Source of the DNA: Pseudomonadota bacterium
Lineage (GTDB): Bacteria; Pseudomonadota; Gammaproteobacteria; Steroidobacterales; Steroidobacteraceae
DNA length: 64,000 nt
Direction of reading: 5' to 3'
Assembly (NCBI GenBank): GCA_016704655.1
Contig: JADIZR010000007.1
Coordinates: 124,001 to 188,000 of the forward strand
The translations under genes were made by a program, and so were the position numbers. The notes beneath the pieces were generated by a model, which saw nothing but the letters and a program-made list of their open reading frames with translations, was not told the origin of the DNA and searched no databases. This document shows, piece by piece, positions 35,864 to 45,905 of the stretch. Within the stretch, counting starts at the first letter, position 1. Every line of letters begins with the position of its first letter.

Positions 35864-36634
35864 GTGACGCTGGCTATTTTTCTCGTGCTCGTCGCCGCGT
35901 TTGGCGCCGGTTTCATCGACGCACTGGCGGGCGGTGGCGGCCTGATCCAACTGCCCGCGCTGTTTGCGACGTTTCCGCAGGCGCCGCATACCACCTTGCT
36001 GGGTACAGGCAAGCTCGCCGGGTTCGCGGGCACCTCGAGCGCGATCGCCCGGTTCATCCGGCACGTGCGACTCGATTGGAGCCTGCTGCTACCGGCCGCG
36101 GGCGGTGCATTCGCCGCCGCTCTCGTCGGTGCGTGGCTCGCGACGGGCGTTTCGCCGGAGCGGTTCCGCGCGCTCGTGCCGCTGCTGCTGAGCTTCGTGC
36201 TCGTCTACACGCTGCTGAACAAGGACCTGGGCCGCGAGCACCGCCCGCGCGTCCTCAGCCAGAACGGCCGGTGGCTCGCGGCGGGTACTGCGGGAATCAT
36301 TGGCTTGTATGACGGATTCTTCGGCCCGGGCACCGGCAGTTTCCTCGTCTTCCTGTTCGTCCGCTTGTTCGGGCTCGACTTCCTGCACGCATCGGCCTCG
36401 GCCAAGATCGTCAATGCCGCGACCAATGCCGCGGCGATCATCCTGTTCGGGCTGACCGGCGAACTGTACTGGCTGCTGGGTCTCGCGATGTCGGTCTGCA
36501 ACATCGCCGGCGCGCAGTTCGGCAGCCACCTTGCGATCCGGCGCGGCAGCGCCCTGGTGCGCAAGGTGTTCATAGTCGTCGTGTTCGCGCTGATCACGAA
36601 AACGGCGTGGGACGCCATCCGACTGCACCTGTAA
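35864..36634 (+). CDS. TSUP (TauE/SafE) family permease
   Basis: A 256-residue inner-membrane protein with about eight TM segments in two related halves. The glycine signature GAGFIDALAGGGGLIQLPAL opens the first half and IGLYDGFFGPGTGSFLVF the second. TSUP proteins move sulfite, sulfonates or other organic anions. The substrate cannot be read here. The start is GTG 35864, 36 bp after nudC. Confidence 0.88.
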   Translation: MTLAIFLVLVAAFGAGFIDALAGGGGLIQLPALFATFPQAPHTTLLGTGKLAGFAGTSSAIARFIRHVRLDWSLLLPAAGGAFAAALVGAWLATGVSPERFRALVPLLLSFVLVYTLLNKDLGREHRPRVLSQNGRWLAAGTAGIIGLYDGFFGPGTGSFLVFLFVRLFGLDFLHASASAKIVNAATNAAAIILFGLTGELYWLLGLAMSVCNIAGAQFGSHLAIRRGSALVRKVFIVVVFALITKTAWDAIRLHL

Positions 36635-36700
36635 GCAGGCGCGGCGTCAGGACCGCTAGAATGCGCGGGCGGGGGCAGTCGCGCGGTTGAGGTGTGAAAC

Positions 36701-37306
36701 ATGGAACTTTCCTGGACGACGTTCGCCGGCATCGCGCTCGGTATCGGCCTCGCCGCCGCCACGGGCTTCCGTGTATTCCTGCCGTTGCTGATCGCCGGGC
36801 TTGCCGCGCACTTCGGCTTCATTCCTCTGTCGGAGAACTTCCAGTGGCTCGCGAGCACACCTGCGCTGATGATGCTCGGCACGGCTGCTGCTGCGGAAGT
36901 CCTCGCGTATTACATTCCCGGCGTGGACCACGCACTCGACGTCATGGCGAGCCCCGCCACGCTGGTGGCTGGCGCCGTTGCCAGCGCCGCAGTGATGACG
37001 GACCTGCCGCCGAGCATCCTCTGGCCCGTCGCGATCATCGGCGGCAGCGGGATTGCAGGCCTGACCAAAGGCAGTTCGGCGCTCATCCGCGCGAAGTCCG
37101 GCCTGATGACGGGCGGTCTCGGCAATCCCGTGGTTTCCACCGCAGAAACCATCGGCGCCACGGGCCTGTCGCTGTTCGCCATTGCGCTGCCCCTGGTCGC
37201 TCTCGTGCTGATCGTCGTGCTGCTCTTCTGGGTAGTGCGCAAGACGGGGCGATTCTTCTTCGGGCGCCGCAAGGTCGACGCTATCGCCGCGCCGCGGGAG
37301 CGCTGA
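36701..37306 (+). CDS. DUF4126 family membrane protein
   Basis: A 201-residue protein with about five hydrophobic segments, starting with GIALGIGLAAATGFRVFLPL and including YYIPGVDHALDVMASPATL and a glycine-rich GLTKGSSALIRAKSGLMTGG. These are typical of DUF4126, a family of unknown function in the inner membrane. It lies 9 bp from the TANGO2-like gene and is probably co-transcribed. Confidence 0.8.
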   Translation: MELSWTTFAGIALGIGLAAATGFRVFLPLLIAGLAAHFGFIPLSENFQWLASTPALMMLGTAAAAEVLAYYIPGVDHALDVMASPATLVAGAVASAAVMTDLPPSILWPVAIIGGSGIAGLTKGSSALIRAKSGLMTGGLGNPVVSTAETIGATGLSLFAIALPLVALVLIVVLLFWVVRKTGRFFFGRRKVDAIAAPRER

Positions 37307-37315
37307 GCGGGGTTT

Positions 37316-38096
37316 ATGTGCCTGCTCGTGCTCGCCTGGAACTCTCACCCGCGCTATCGGCTGATCGTGGCCGCAAACCGCGACGAGTTCCATGACCGTC
37401 CGACCGCCCCGCTGGGCTGGTGGCCCGACGACTCGCGTATTCTCGCGGGCCGCGACCTGCGCGGATCCGGCACCTGGCTGGGCGCGGCGCGATCCGGCCG
37501 GTTCGGCGTCATCACCAATTTCCGTGAGTTCGAGCGGCCCGCAGCGGACGCGCCATCGCGCGGCGACCTCGTGAGGCGCTTCCTGTCCGCAGCGAGCTCG
37601 CCGCAGGAATACTTCGACGACCTGCGCGACCGCGCACCGTCCTATGCCGGTTTCAACCTGCTGCTCGGCGGGCCTCGCTCACTCTATTACTACTCGAACC
37701 GCGACGGACTGGAAGCGAGACCGCTCGGGCGCGGCATCTACGGGCTCAGCAACCACTGGCTCGACTCCCCGTGGCCCAAGTTGCTGCGCACGCGGACGCG
37801 GCTGTCGGACCTGATCGCGGCCGATGCCGTTGAACCCGAAGCGCTGTTCGCGCTGCTCGCGGATCGCTCACCCGCCGACGTCGACGAAACGCCGGACACC
37901 GGCCTGCCGCCTGAATGGGAGCGTGCCTTGTCCGCACCATTCGTCGTGCACGAACGCTATGGCACGCGCTGCTCGTCGGTGCTGCTGGTCGAGCGCGACG
38001 GCCGCACCACGATGTGCGAGCGCCGGTTCGACGCCGGCGGGAACACGACCGGTGCGACGCGACTCGAGTTTCGCCAGCGCCGACCTGCCCGAATGA
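37316..38096 (+). CDS. NRDE (TANGO2-like) family protein
   Basis: A protein of about 259 residues starting MCLLVLAWNSHPRYRLIVAA followed by NRDEFHDRPTAPLGWW. The NRDE motif defines the family, which includes human TANGO2. Proposed roles concern heme or acyl-CoA handling but remain unsettled. The N-terminal Cys2 suggests an Ntn-hydrolase fold. The protein reads normally to about RLEF. In the main frame it then runs straight into the TamA signal peptide. In the third frame it stops at TGA 38094-38096, overlapping the tamA ATG. A one-base indel near 38050-38090 would restore two genes. Confidence 0.82.
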
Positions 38097-39900
38097 CGCC
38101 GAACGATGCGCACGGGCCTGGAGCACTGGTGAGCCTGCTGGCGCGACTGCTGCTGGCCTGTGCACTGGGTTGGGCGGGGGTGGCGCTTGCGGCTGCGCCG
38201 AGGGAACGCATCGAGATCAAGATCGATGGCGTACCGGACGACATGGCGGCCAACGTCCGCTCGTACCTGACCCTGTCCCGTTATGTGACCCGCGACGACC
38301 TGACCGACCCGCAGGTGCGGCGGCTCGCCGATCGTGCCGTGGACGAAGCCGCCGACGCACTGCGTCCTTTCGGATTTTACGCGCCGACCATCCGCAGCCG
38401 GACGAGCCGCGACGATCCGAAGTGGATCGTGCGCCTGAAAATCGTCCCCGGCGAACCCGTGCGCATGAACGTCGTCGACGTCGAGATCCTCGGCGCCGGT
38501 GCGGTGGACAAGTCACTGCTGCAGGTCGTCGCCGAGACGACGCTGAAGACCGGCACGCGCCTCGACCACGCGAGTTACGAGGCACTCAAGGCGTCATTGA
38601 TGCGCACGGCGCGCGATCGAGGCTTTCTCGACGCCACGCTGACGCGCCGCGAGCTGATCGTGAATCCCACCGACCTGACGGCGGATGCCCGCATCACGCT
38701 CGAGACCGGCGGCCGGTATGAATTCGGTGCCCTGGAACTCGACCAGGACATCATCCGGGACGACCTGATGCGGGCCTACGTGCGTTTCTCGCCGGGACAG
38801 CCGTTTTCACCTGAGGCATTGAACAGCACGCAGTTCGCGCTCGAGGACAGCAATTATTTCTCGTCGGTCGTCGTTACTCAGGGTGAACGCGACCGGACCA
38901 ACCTGACGGTCCCGGTGAAGATCCACGTCGAGCCGATCAAGCGCAATCGCTACGCCGTGAACGCAGGTTACGGCACCGACACCGGCATCCGCGGCCAGTT
39001 CACCTGGGACAACCGGCTGGTGAATACCAGGGGCACCGGTCGCGCGTCGAACTCACGGCCTCCGAGATCCGCTACGAAGCTCTCGTTCGCTACGTGATTC
39101 CGGTCGGCGACCCGAGCCTCGAAAAACTCGAGTTCTCGCTCGGCTACATCGATGAGGACATCGGCGACCTCAGGAGCCAGCGCACCGAGCTCACCGGCGG
39201 CCTGACACAGGTCTTCGGGCGCTGGCAGCAGGTGATGTTCCTGAAGCTCAACGATGAGCGCACGATCTATCCCGACGGCGGTTCCGACGATGCCCTGCTG
39301 CTGATCCCGGGCATCAGCTATGCGAGCCTGCCGCCGAACTTCCTGACGGGATGGGTGCGTGACGCAGCGTATTACGTCGAGTTGAGCGGCAGCCCGGCAA
39401 CGCTGGGATCCGATGCTTCCTACCTGCGCTTTTATGGCCGGGCGGAGCGCGTGTGGCCGATCCGTGGGCCCTGGTACTTTCGCGGTCGCGCGGAATTCGG
39501 CACCAGCTGGGTGGACGATTTCTCCGAGTTGCCTGCCTCGCAGCGATTCTTCGCCGGCGGCGACCGCAGCGTTCGCGGCTTCGCACTCAACTCACTGAGC
39601 CCGCCGCTGCCGGCAAGCCAGACGAAGACCGGCGTCTCGTCGGGCCAGGGGGGGGGTGGCGAGCACAAGATCGTCGCCAGCATCGAGTTCGAACGCGACT
39701 TTCGACGCAACTTCCGCGGCGCCGTGTTTTTCGACACGGGCAACGCGTTCAACGACTGGAGCGCCCCGCTCGAGTATTCGGTCGGCGTCGGCGTGCGCTG
39801 GCGACTGCCGATGCTCATGATCGGCTTCGACGTGGCACAGGCCCTGTCGCAGTCCGACCTTAAGCCACGCCTCCACCTGAACATCACGCAGGTGCTGTAG
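38093..39900 (+). CDS. tamA: autotransporter assembly factor TamA (frameshifted)
   Basis: TamA is an Omp85-family outer-membrane barrel that works with TamB in assembling outer-membrane proteins and moving lipids. A signal peptide (LLARLLLACALGWAGVALAA) is followed by three POTRA-type domains (about 30-270) and a C-terminal barrel with RFFAGGDRSVRGF, the conserved lid-loop region, ending LNITQVL. The frame breaks at 39030-39033. With five G instead of four, the reading becomes GHRSRVELTASEIRYE and runs on to 39900. As given, the frames are 38093-39097 and about 39034-39900. tamB begins 1 bp after the stop. Confidence 0.9.
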
Positions 39901-39901
39901 C

Positions 39902-42900
39902 GTGCGCCGTCGTTACGCCGTTTTCCTCGGACTGCTGCTGGCGCTGGCCGGCGGGGTCGCGCTGTTTCTGCACTGGCTGCTCTTTACGCAGCAGGGCCTG
40001 GAGTTCGCGATTGCGCAACTGAGCCGCCTGCCCACCGTCAAGATCGAGGTGCGCGGCGCACGAGGCTCAATCGCGGGACCATTGACGGCGGACAGCGTCA
40101 CTGTCGAGCACGAAGCAGCGCACGTCGTTGCGCGCGGCCTGGCCTTGAATCCCGAACCGAGTGGCCTGATCGTTGGCCACCTCGGGGTCGAACGCCTGAC
40201 GGTTTCGCGCCTGGAGGTGACGCTCAAGGAGCGGCCGCCGCAACCCGAGAAGCCGCCGTATTTCCTGCCGGCCGGCTTGCATATCACGGCGCCGGACTTC
40301 CGGCTCGACGACATCGCACTGACCCTGAAGAGTGGCCAGCGCATCGAAGCACGCGCAGCCCGAGGTTCACTCAGTGTGACGCGCTGGCGGCTCGACCTCG
40401 ACCCTGTCGACGTGCGCGGACCGGCAGGACGCATCAGCGGCAGCCTCGTTCTGCGCGCCTCTGAACCGCTCGGCCTGCGCACCGACCTGCGCGGTGAATG
40501 GCGGCTGCCCGGCGACGCATTCGAGTATCGCTTCCGTGTCGTGACACGAGGCGATCTCGACCGGCTCGGTGCGGATATCTATCTCGACGCTCCGGCGAAG
40601 CTGCGGTTTGCGGGCACGTTGCTCGACCTGACCGGGCAGCCGCGGGCGAAGGGCACCTTCCGCATGACCGCGTTCGATGGCTCGCCCTGGGTGCCTGCCG
40701 GGCGCTTTCCACGTGTGACGGGCACGATCACGCTGGCCGCGGGCCTCGCGTCGCTCGGGATCGACGGGACGCTGACGTCACCGGCACTGCCGAACCAGCA
40801 ACTGCGCGTGCAGGGCGCGGGGCGATGGGAAGAGCGGACGATTTCGCTCGCCAACCTGCAGGTGTGGCTGCCGCGCACGGGGCTCGCCGTGACTTCGAGC
40901 GGCACGATCAGCCTGCCGGATGCAGATGCGCCGGAGGGCACGCTGCCGCTGCTCGCCCTGAACGGCGATTGGTCGGCGCTGCAATGGCCCGTCGCGCTCG
41001 ACGGCGAACCCGTCGTGAAAAGTCCGCAGGGTGTGTACACGCTCGAAGGTTCGCTGCCGTACCGGTTCTCGACACGCGCCCAGGTGGAAGGCCCCGCTAT
41101 TCCGTCGACGAGCTTCGAGGCGGCCGGCGTCGTCAACACGACGGGCGTCGTGCTCGATCGCTTCGATGGTTACGCGCTGCGCGGGCGGATCAACGGGCGC
41201 GGCGCGCTGTCATGGTCCGGCAACCAGGCGTGGAGTTTCGACGTCGACGCGCAGGGGCTCGCGATCAGCGAATTGCGGCCGGGCGTCGAAGGCCGCGTCA
41301 GTGCGAAGGGCAGCATCGCAGGCGCAGGCCTCAGCGCGGCGGCACCGTGGACGGCTCGACTCACGTCACTGTCCGGCACGATGTTCGGCCGGCCGCTGAC
41401 CGGGCGGGGTGAGATCGCGCACCGTGACGGCATGTTCGACCTCCGGGGCGTGCGCATCGCGAACGGCACCTCCTTCGTCGACCTCGACGGTCGCGTCGGC
41501 ACCAACGCGCTCGACCTGGACTGGAACGTCGACCTGCGTTCGCTGGCCGTCGTCCTGCCTGGCATGACTGGAACACTCGTCTCGCGCGGCTCGGCACGCG
41601 GATTGCTGTCCCATCCCGTCATTGCCGGCACCGCACGCGTGCGACACTTCGATTACGCCGGCGTGCAGATCGCGAGCTTCGACGCCGAGGCTGACATCGA
41701 CTCGAGCGACAAGCGTCGTTCGAATGTCGCGTTCAGCGCCACGACCATCGATGCGGCCGGACTCGCGTTCGACTTCGCGCGCGGCAGCCTCGATGGCTTC
41801 GTCGGCGAGCACCGGATCACGCTCGACTTCGCCTCGCCGGGCGACCCCGAGCGCCGCATCACCGAATTCCGTGGTGAGTTCATCGCCGAAGGCGGCTATG
41901 ACCTGGAACTCAACCAATGGGCCGGCGACCTGTCGCAGGCCGACATCCAGTTCCCCGACGGCAATGCGCGACTGATCCAGCCGGCGGCGCTCGTGCTCGG
42001 CCCGGCGCTGCAGCGCGCGTCGCCGCTGTGCCTGCGCACTGACCAGGACTCGCGGCTGTGCATCGAGGGCGAGCGCCATGCACAGCCCCTCGCGTGGCGC
42101 GTGCTCTACAGCGCGGAGGACTGGCCGTTGCAACGCATCCTGCGATCGCTGCTCGGGTGGCGCGAGTTCGACGGCCGGCTGCAAGCGAGCGGCTGGGCGG
42201 AAAAGTCGCCGGGCAAGGAGTGGATCGGCGGTTCGACGCTGCTGGTGCATGAGCCAACGATCAACGTGCAGCGCAACAAGTTCCGCGTCGAGCGTATCCG
42301 GCTCGGCAGCAGCCGCTTCGACTTGCTGGCCGAAGCCACGCAGATTCATGCGAACCTCGATATCGACATCGACGAATCCACGAAAGTGCAGGGCGCGGCG
42401 CTGGTACAGCGGAACGCGGATGCACCCCTCGAGTCGACACTGACCGGACACATCAAGGGGACGTCCGAGGCGATCAAGGTCCTGCCGCTTCTGGTGCCGG
42501 AGATCGATCGGGCAGCCGGCCGACTCGAAGGCAACGTCGTGCTGGGCGGAACGGTCGGCCAGCCGACGTTCAATGGCGACTTCCAGGTACGCGACGGCAC
42601 GCTGGAACTCTATCGAACCAACCTGAAGATTTCGGCGCTGCAGGCCGATGGCTCGTTCGACGGCGATGCGCTCAAGTTCGATGCGCAGGGCGAGACCGCC
42701 AAGGGCAAGCTGACGATCGACGGCAACTTCACCTGGCCGGACGGCGTCATGACCGGCTCGATGCGGTTGCGCGGCGACCAGCTGCTGGTGGCTGATACGC
42801 CGGAGCTGCGCGTCCTGGCCTCGCCCGACATCGTGTTGAGCGCCGGCGCGAACGGTTTCGAGGTCGAAGGCGAGGTGAAGATTCCGAGCGCCCGGATCTC

Positions 42901-43702
42901 GCCGCGCGAGATCACAACCTCGGTCAGCACGTCGCCCGACGAGCGCATCGTCGGCGTCCCGGACGTCGAGGACACGGAGCCGTCGTCGTCGGACCGGGTC
43001 ACGAGCCGAATCAAGGTCGTGCTCGGCGATGCCGTGCGGGTGGATGCCTACGGGCTGAAGGCCCGCCTGGAAGGCAGCGTGACGGTGTCGACGGTGCCGG
43101 ACGACGTGCCGCGCGGCAACGGCGTCATCCGGGTCGCCGAGGGTCAGTACAGGGCGTTCGGTCAGGACGTTCGCATCACCAGGGGTACGCTGTCGTTCAA
43201 CGACTCACCACTCAACGAGCCGGTGCTCGACATCGTCGCCGAGCGCAAGATCAAGGACGCGGACATTACTGTGGCAGTCAACGTGCGCGGAACGATCGCG
43301 CAACCCTTCGTCACGATCACTTCGCAGCCGTCGATGTCGAGCAACGAGGCCTTGTCGTACCTGCTGACGGGACGCTCGATCGATACGCTGCAATCGGGCG
43401 AAGCAGCGAACATCAACCAGGCGGCGGAGAGTCTCGCAGTGAGCGGCGGCGGGCTGTTGCTGGGTGGCCTCGGCACGCGCCTCGGCCTGGACGAAGTGTC
43501 CGTCGAACGGACGGGCGAAGACGACACGTCGGTGGTGCTGGGCAAGGCGCTATCACCGGACCTGTACGTGAGCTATGGCATCTCGATTGCCGAGGCGATC
43601 AATACCATCAAACTCCGGTACACCCTGAACGAACGGTGGTCGCTGAAGGCCGAGGCAGGCATCGAGCAGAGCGCGGATATCGAGTATCGGATTGAGCGGT
43701 AG
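39902..43702 (+). CDS. tamB: translocation and assembly module protein TamB
   Basis: A 1266-residue AsmA-like bridge protein. One N-terminal TM segment (AVFLGLLLALAGGVALFLHW) anchors it in the inner membrane. The long middle is repetitive beta-strand forming the hydrophobic groove. The C-terminal DUF490 part has TVSTVPDDVPRGNGVIRVAEG, SLIFNDSP-type LSFNDSPLNEP and ITSQPSMSSNEALSYLLTG, the TamB signature. It works with TamA in phospholipid transport and outer-membrane protein assembly. The start is GTG 39902, directly coupled to tamA. A large hairpin follows the stop. Confidence 0.95.
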   Translation: MRRRYAVFLGLLLALAGGVALFLHWLLFTQQGLEFAIAQLSRLPTVKIEVRGARGSIAGPLTADSVTVEHEAAHVVARGLALNPEPSGLIVGHLGVERLTVSRLEVTLKERPPQPEKPPYFLPAGLHITAPDFRLDDIALTLKSGQRIEARAARGSLSVTRWRLDLDPVDVRGPAGRISGSLVLRASEPLGLRTDLRGEWRLPGDAFEYRFRVVTRGDLDRLGADIYLDAPAKLRFAGTLLDLTGQPRAKGTFRMTAFDGSPWVPAGRFPRVTGTITLAAGLASLGIDGTLTSPALPNQQLRVQGAGRWEERTISLANLQVWLPRTGLAVTSSGTISLPDADAPEGTLPLLALNGDWSALQWPVALDGEPVVKSPQGVYTLEGSLPYRFSTRAQVEGPAIPSTSFEAAGVVNTTGVVLDRFDGYALRGRINGRGALSWSGNQAWSFDVDAQGLAISELRPGVEGRVSAKGSIAGAGLSAAAPWTARLTSLSGTMFGRPLTGRGEIAHRDGMFDLRGVRIANGTSFVDLDGRVGTNALDLDWNVDLRSLAVVLPGMTGTLVSRGSARGLLSHPVIAGTARVRHFDYAGVQIASFDAEADIDSSDKRRSNVAFSATTIDAAGLAFDFARGSLDGFVGEHRITLDFASPGDPERRITEFRGEFIAEGGYDLELNQWAGDLSQADIQFPDGNARLIQPAALVLGPALQRASPLCLRTDQDSRLCIEGERHAQPLAWRVLYSAEDWPLQRILRSLLGWREFDGRLQASGWAEKSPGKEWIGGSTLLVHEPTINVQRNKFRVERIRLGSSRFDLLAEATQIHANLDIDIDESTKVQGAALVQRNADAPLESTLTGHIKGTSEAIKVLPLLVPEIDRAAGRLEGNVVLGGTVGQPTFNGDFQVRDGTLELYRTNLKISALQADGSFDGDALKFDAQGETAKGKLTIDGNFTWPDGVMTGSMRLRGDQLLVADTPELRVLASPDIVLSAGANGFEVEGEVKIPSARISPREITTSVSTSPDERIVGVPDVEDTEPSSSDRVTSRIKVVLGDAVRVDAYGLKARLEGSVTVSTVPDDVPRGNGVIRVAEGQYRAFGQDVRITRGTLSFNDSPLNEPVLDIVAERKIKDADITVAVNVRGTIAQPFVTITSQPSMSSNEALSYLLTGRSIDTLQSGEAANINQAAESLAVSGGGLLLGGLGTRLGLDEVSVERTGEDDTSVVLGKALSPDLYVSYGISIAEAINTIKLRYTLNERWSLKAEAGIEQSADIEYRIER

Positions 43703-43735
43703 CCGTTGTCCCGCTTTCGGGTCGTTGGTCGTAGG

Positions 43736-43807
43736 GGGGGGGATCCGCACTTCTTCCGGCGAGCGGAAAGGCAGACACGCTCGCCGGAAGAAGTGCGGAT
43801 CCCCCCC
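43736..43807. repeat. 30-bp-stem REP-like hairpin after tamB
   Basis: Perfect 30-bp arms at 43736-43765 and 43778-43807 enclose a 12-base loop GAAAGGCAGACA. The inner part (CCGGCGAGCG / CGCTCGCCGG plus loop) recurs at 46197-46231 with one loop change, so it is a dispersed repeat and not only a local terminator. It probably ends or stabilises the tamB transcript. From here to 43999 no gene is visible. Confidence 0.75.
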
Positions 43808-43999
43808 GCGCCCTGACGTCACGCGCCTGAGTCACGGGCGGACGGTCAATACGATGTTGTCAATATCCACGCTGGCCCGATGACTCGCACGGCGCATGCA
43901 GCCGCACCGCGTTCGTGGAGCACGGCTTCAGATGGCAAACCAAAGTTCGATCAGGTGGATCGTTGAACTTCATGGCGCAGGACGTGTGCCTGAAGTGGC

Positions 44000-44917
44000 T
44001 CATCGGGTTTCCAAGTGTGGACCCAGTCTGCGAAGCAACAGAGCGTGTGCCCAGTCCATGAAAGCCTGAATGCGGGCTGCGCGCTTGCGTGCAGTAGGCG
44101 TCACCAGATGCAGCGGCAACGAGGGGCACTGCCAGCCCGGCAGCACCCGCACCAGTGCGCCGCTGGTCAGATGGTGGCTGGCGACGAACTCCGCCAGCAC
44201 CACGAGCCCCAGCCCATCCAGTCCCGCGCTCAAAGCCGCCGCGCTGTCAGTTGTCACGAACCGGGCCCGCACGTCGTGCTCGGCGACCTGGCCTTCGCGC
44301 TGGAGCCGCACCGGCCGCAGCTTGCCCGTCGAGGCCAGCACATAGCCGACCTGCTGATGGTCGACGAGGTCACCCGGCGTGGCGGGCAGACCGTGATTGT
44401 CGATGTAGTGCGGTGCCGCGCAGAGCACGAAGCGCAGATCGCCCACGCGGCGGGCTGACAGCTGCGAGTCCGGCAGCACACCGCCGCGCAACGCGCAGTC
44501 CACACCCTCCTGGACCAGGTCGACCGCACGATCGCTGCAGCCCAGTTCGATGGTGAGCCTAGGGTGGCGCTCGAGGAACCCGCGCATCTCCGGGGCGAAC
44601 ACCAGGCGACCCATGGCGACCGGCACGTTCACGCGCAGGTGTCCCGCGGGTGCGCTGGTGCCCTTGCGCAGCATCGCCTCCACTTCATCGACCTGATCGA
44701 GGATTGTGCGGGCATGTTGGTAGTACGCCAGTCCCTCGGCCGTTGGCGTAACCGAGCGTGTCGTACGGGTCAGCAGCCGTGTGCCGAGCTTGTCCTCGAG
44801 TTGCTGGATCTGCTGGCTGACGGTGGCTTTGTGCAGGTTCAGCTGCTGGGCCGCCCTGGTGTAGCTGCCGCTGTCCACGACCTGCATGAAGGCTCGCATC
44901 GCATCGAAACGGTCCAT
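44000..44917 (-). CDS. LysR-family transcriptional regulator
   Basis: A 305-residue LTTR. The N-terminal winged helix-turn-helix covers FMQVVDSGSYTRAAQQLNL and KATVSQQIQQLEDKLGTRLL. The effector domain starts at about residue 90 (GHLRVNVPVAMGRLVFAPEM) and resembles the CrgA/DsdC-like subgroup. AGGAGG lies before ATG 44915-44917. It diverges from a small monooxygenase and a membrane-protein gene, its likely targets. The inducer is unknown. Confidence 0.9.
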   Translation of the reverse strand: MDRFDAMRAFMQVVDSGSYTRAAQQLNLHKATVSQQIQQLEDKLGTRLLTRTTRSVTPTAEGLAYYQHARTILDQVDEVEAMLRKGTSAPAGHLRVNVPVAMGRLVFAPEMRGFLERHPRLTIELGCSDRAVDLVQEGVDCALRGGVLPDSQLSARRVGDLRFVLCAAPHYIDNHGLPATPGDLVDHQQVGYVLASTGKLRPVRLQREGQVAEHDVRARFVTTDSAAALSAGLDGLGLVVLAEFVASHHLTSGALVRVLPGWQCPSLPLHLVTPTARKRAARIQAFMDWAHALLLRRLGPHLETR

Positions 44918-45046
44918 CGAGTTCCTCCTGTCGGGCTCTGGCGCGATTGTCGGCGATCGCCCAACAGTGTGTCGACGGCCGCAAGCTAGGCAGCAAGGCC
45001 TGCGATTCTTAGAGTTCGGTGCATTACACATGACAGGAAACACCGA

Positions 45047-45415
45047 ATGCTGAACCTTCGCCCCCTTGATGCCGCCTGTCCCATCGAACAGCAGTTGCAG
45101 AACTCGGCCACGCCGGTAGTGCTGGTCAACCTCTTCACCGTGGACGAGGCCGACACCCCGGCTCTGATGGTCGCCTGGGAGAAGGATGCCAACTGGATGA
45201 AGCAGCAGCCCGGCTTCCTTTCCACCCAGTTGCATCGCGCTATCGGTGGCAGCTGCATGTTTATGAACTACGCAGTGTGGGAGTCGGTGGAGCACTTCAG
45301 CGCCGCCTTCACTCACGCCGACTTCGTCAGCGCAATGGCTTCCTACCCCTCCAGTGCGGTTGCACAGCCGCATCTATTTGTCAGGGTGGCGGTGCCCAAC
45401 CTGTGCGCCGCCTGA
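45047..45415 (+). CDS. antibiotic biosynthesis monooxygenase-like (ABM) protein
   Basis: A 122-residue dimeric ferredoxin-like alpha+beta protein. VLVNLFTVDEADTPALMVAWEKDANWMKQQPGFLSTQLHR is cut here into parts: VLVNLFTVDEA, WMKQQPGFLSTQLHR and YAVWESVEHFSAAF are the ABM pattern. Such proteins are small quinol or heme oxygenases or ligand binders. AGGAA lies eight bases before the ATG. It is first gene of a two-gene unit divergent from the LysR gene. Confidence 0.75.
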   Translation: MLNLRPLDAACPIEQQLQNSATPVVLVNLFTVDEADTPALMVAWEKDANWMKQQPGFLSTQLHRAIGGSCMFMNYAVWESVEHFSAAFTHADFVSAMASYPSSAVAQPHLFVRVAVPNLCAA

Positions 45416-45440
45416 GCTTGCCTTAGCTGAAAGGACTTTT

Positions 45441-45905
45441 ATGCCCAAGTTTGCCCATCGCATTGCCGGGATCCTCGCCCCGCTTTGCATCGCCACCTTC
45501 TTCCTGTCCACCATCCTGGTCGAGCTGTTCGGCTCTCACACCACGGTGGCGCAATTGAAATCGCTCATCGTCACACCGGGACTCTGGATCCTGATTCCCG
45601 CCATGGCCGCTGCCGGCGGCAGCGGTATGTTGCTATCGAAGTCGCGCAAGGGCAGGCTGGTGAATGCCAAGAAAAAACGCATGCCTTTCATCGCGGCCAA
45701 TGGCCTGCTGGTACTGGTGCCTTGCGCGATCCTCCTCAACCGTTGGGCCGCGGCTGGCTCCTTCGACACGACCTTCTATGTGGTGCAGGTCGTTGAGTTG
45801 ATCGCCGGCGCGACCAACCTGACGCTCATGGGTCTCAACGTGCGTGACGGCCTGCGAATGACGGGGCGACTGCGCGTGGCCCCGACGCCAGCGAGAGTCT
45901 CGTGA
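45441..45905 (+). CDS. small four-TM membrane protein
   Basis: A 154-residue protein with four hydrophobic segments (about 8-30, 42-65, 85-104, 112-135). A basic cytosolic loop KSRKGRLVNAKKKRMP lies between the second and third. I do not recognise a precise family. It resembles uncharacterised four-helix membrane proteins found beside ABM genes. ATG 45441 has AAAGGA just upstream. It is probably co-transcribed with the ABM gene and under the LysR regulator. Confidence 0.65.
   Translation: MPKFAHRIAGILAPLCIATFFLSTILVELFGSHTTVAQLKSLIVTPGLWILIPAMAAAGGSGMLLSKSRKGRLVNAKKKRMPFIAANGLLVLVPCAILLNRWAAAGSFDTTFYVVQVVELIAGATNLTLMGLNVRDGLRMTGRLRVAPTPARVS

Noticed and set aside
37316..39097. A TANGO2-TamA fusion of 593 residues
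   Set aside because: TamA has its own signal peptide and ATG overlapping a TGA, and the frame also breaks later within TamA.
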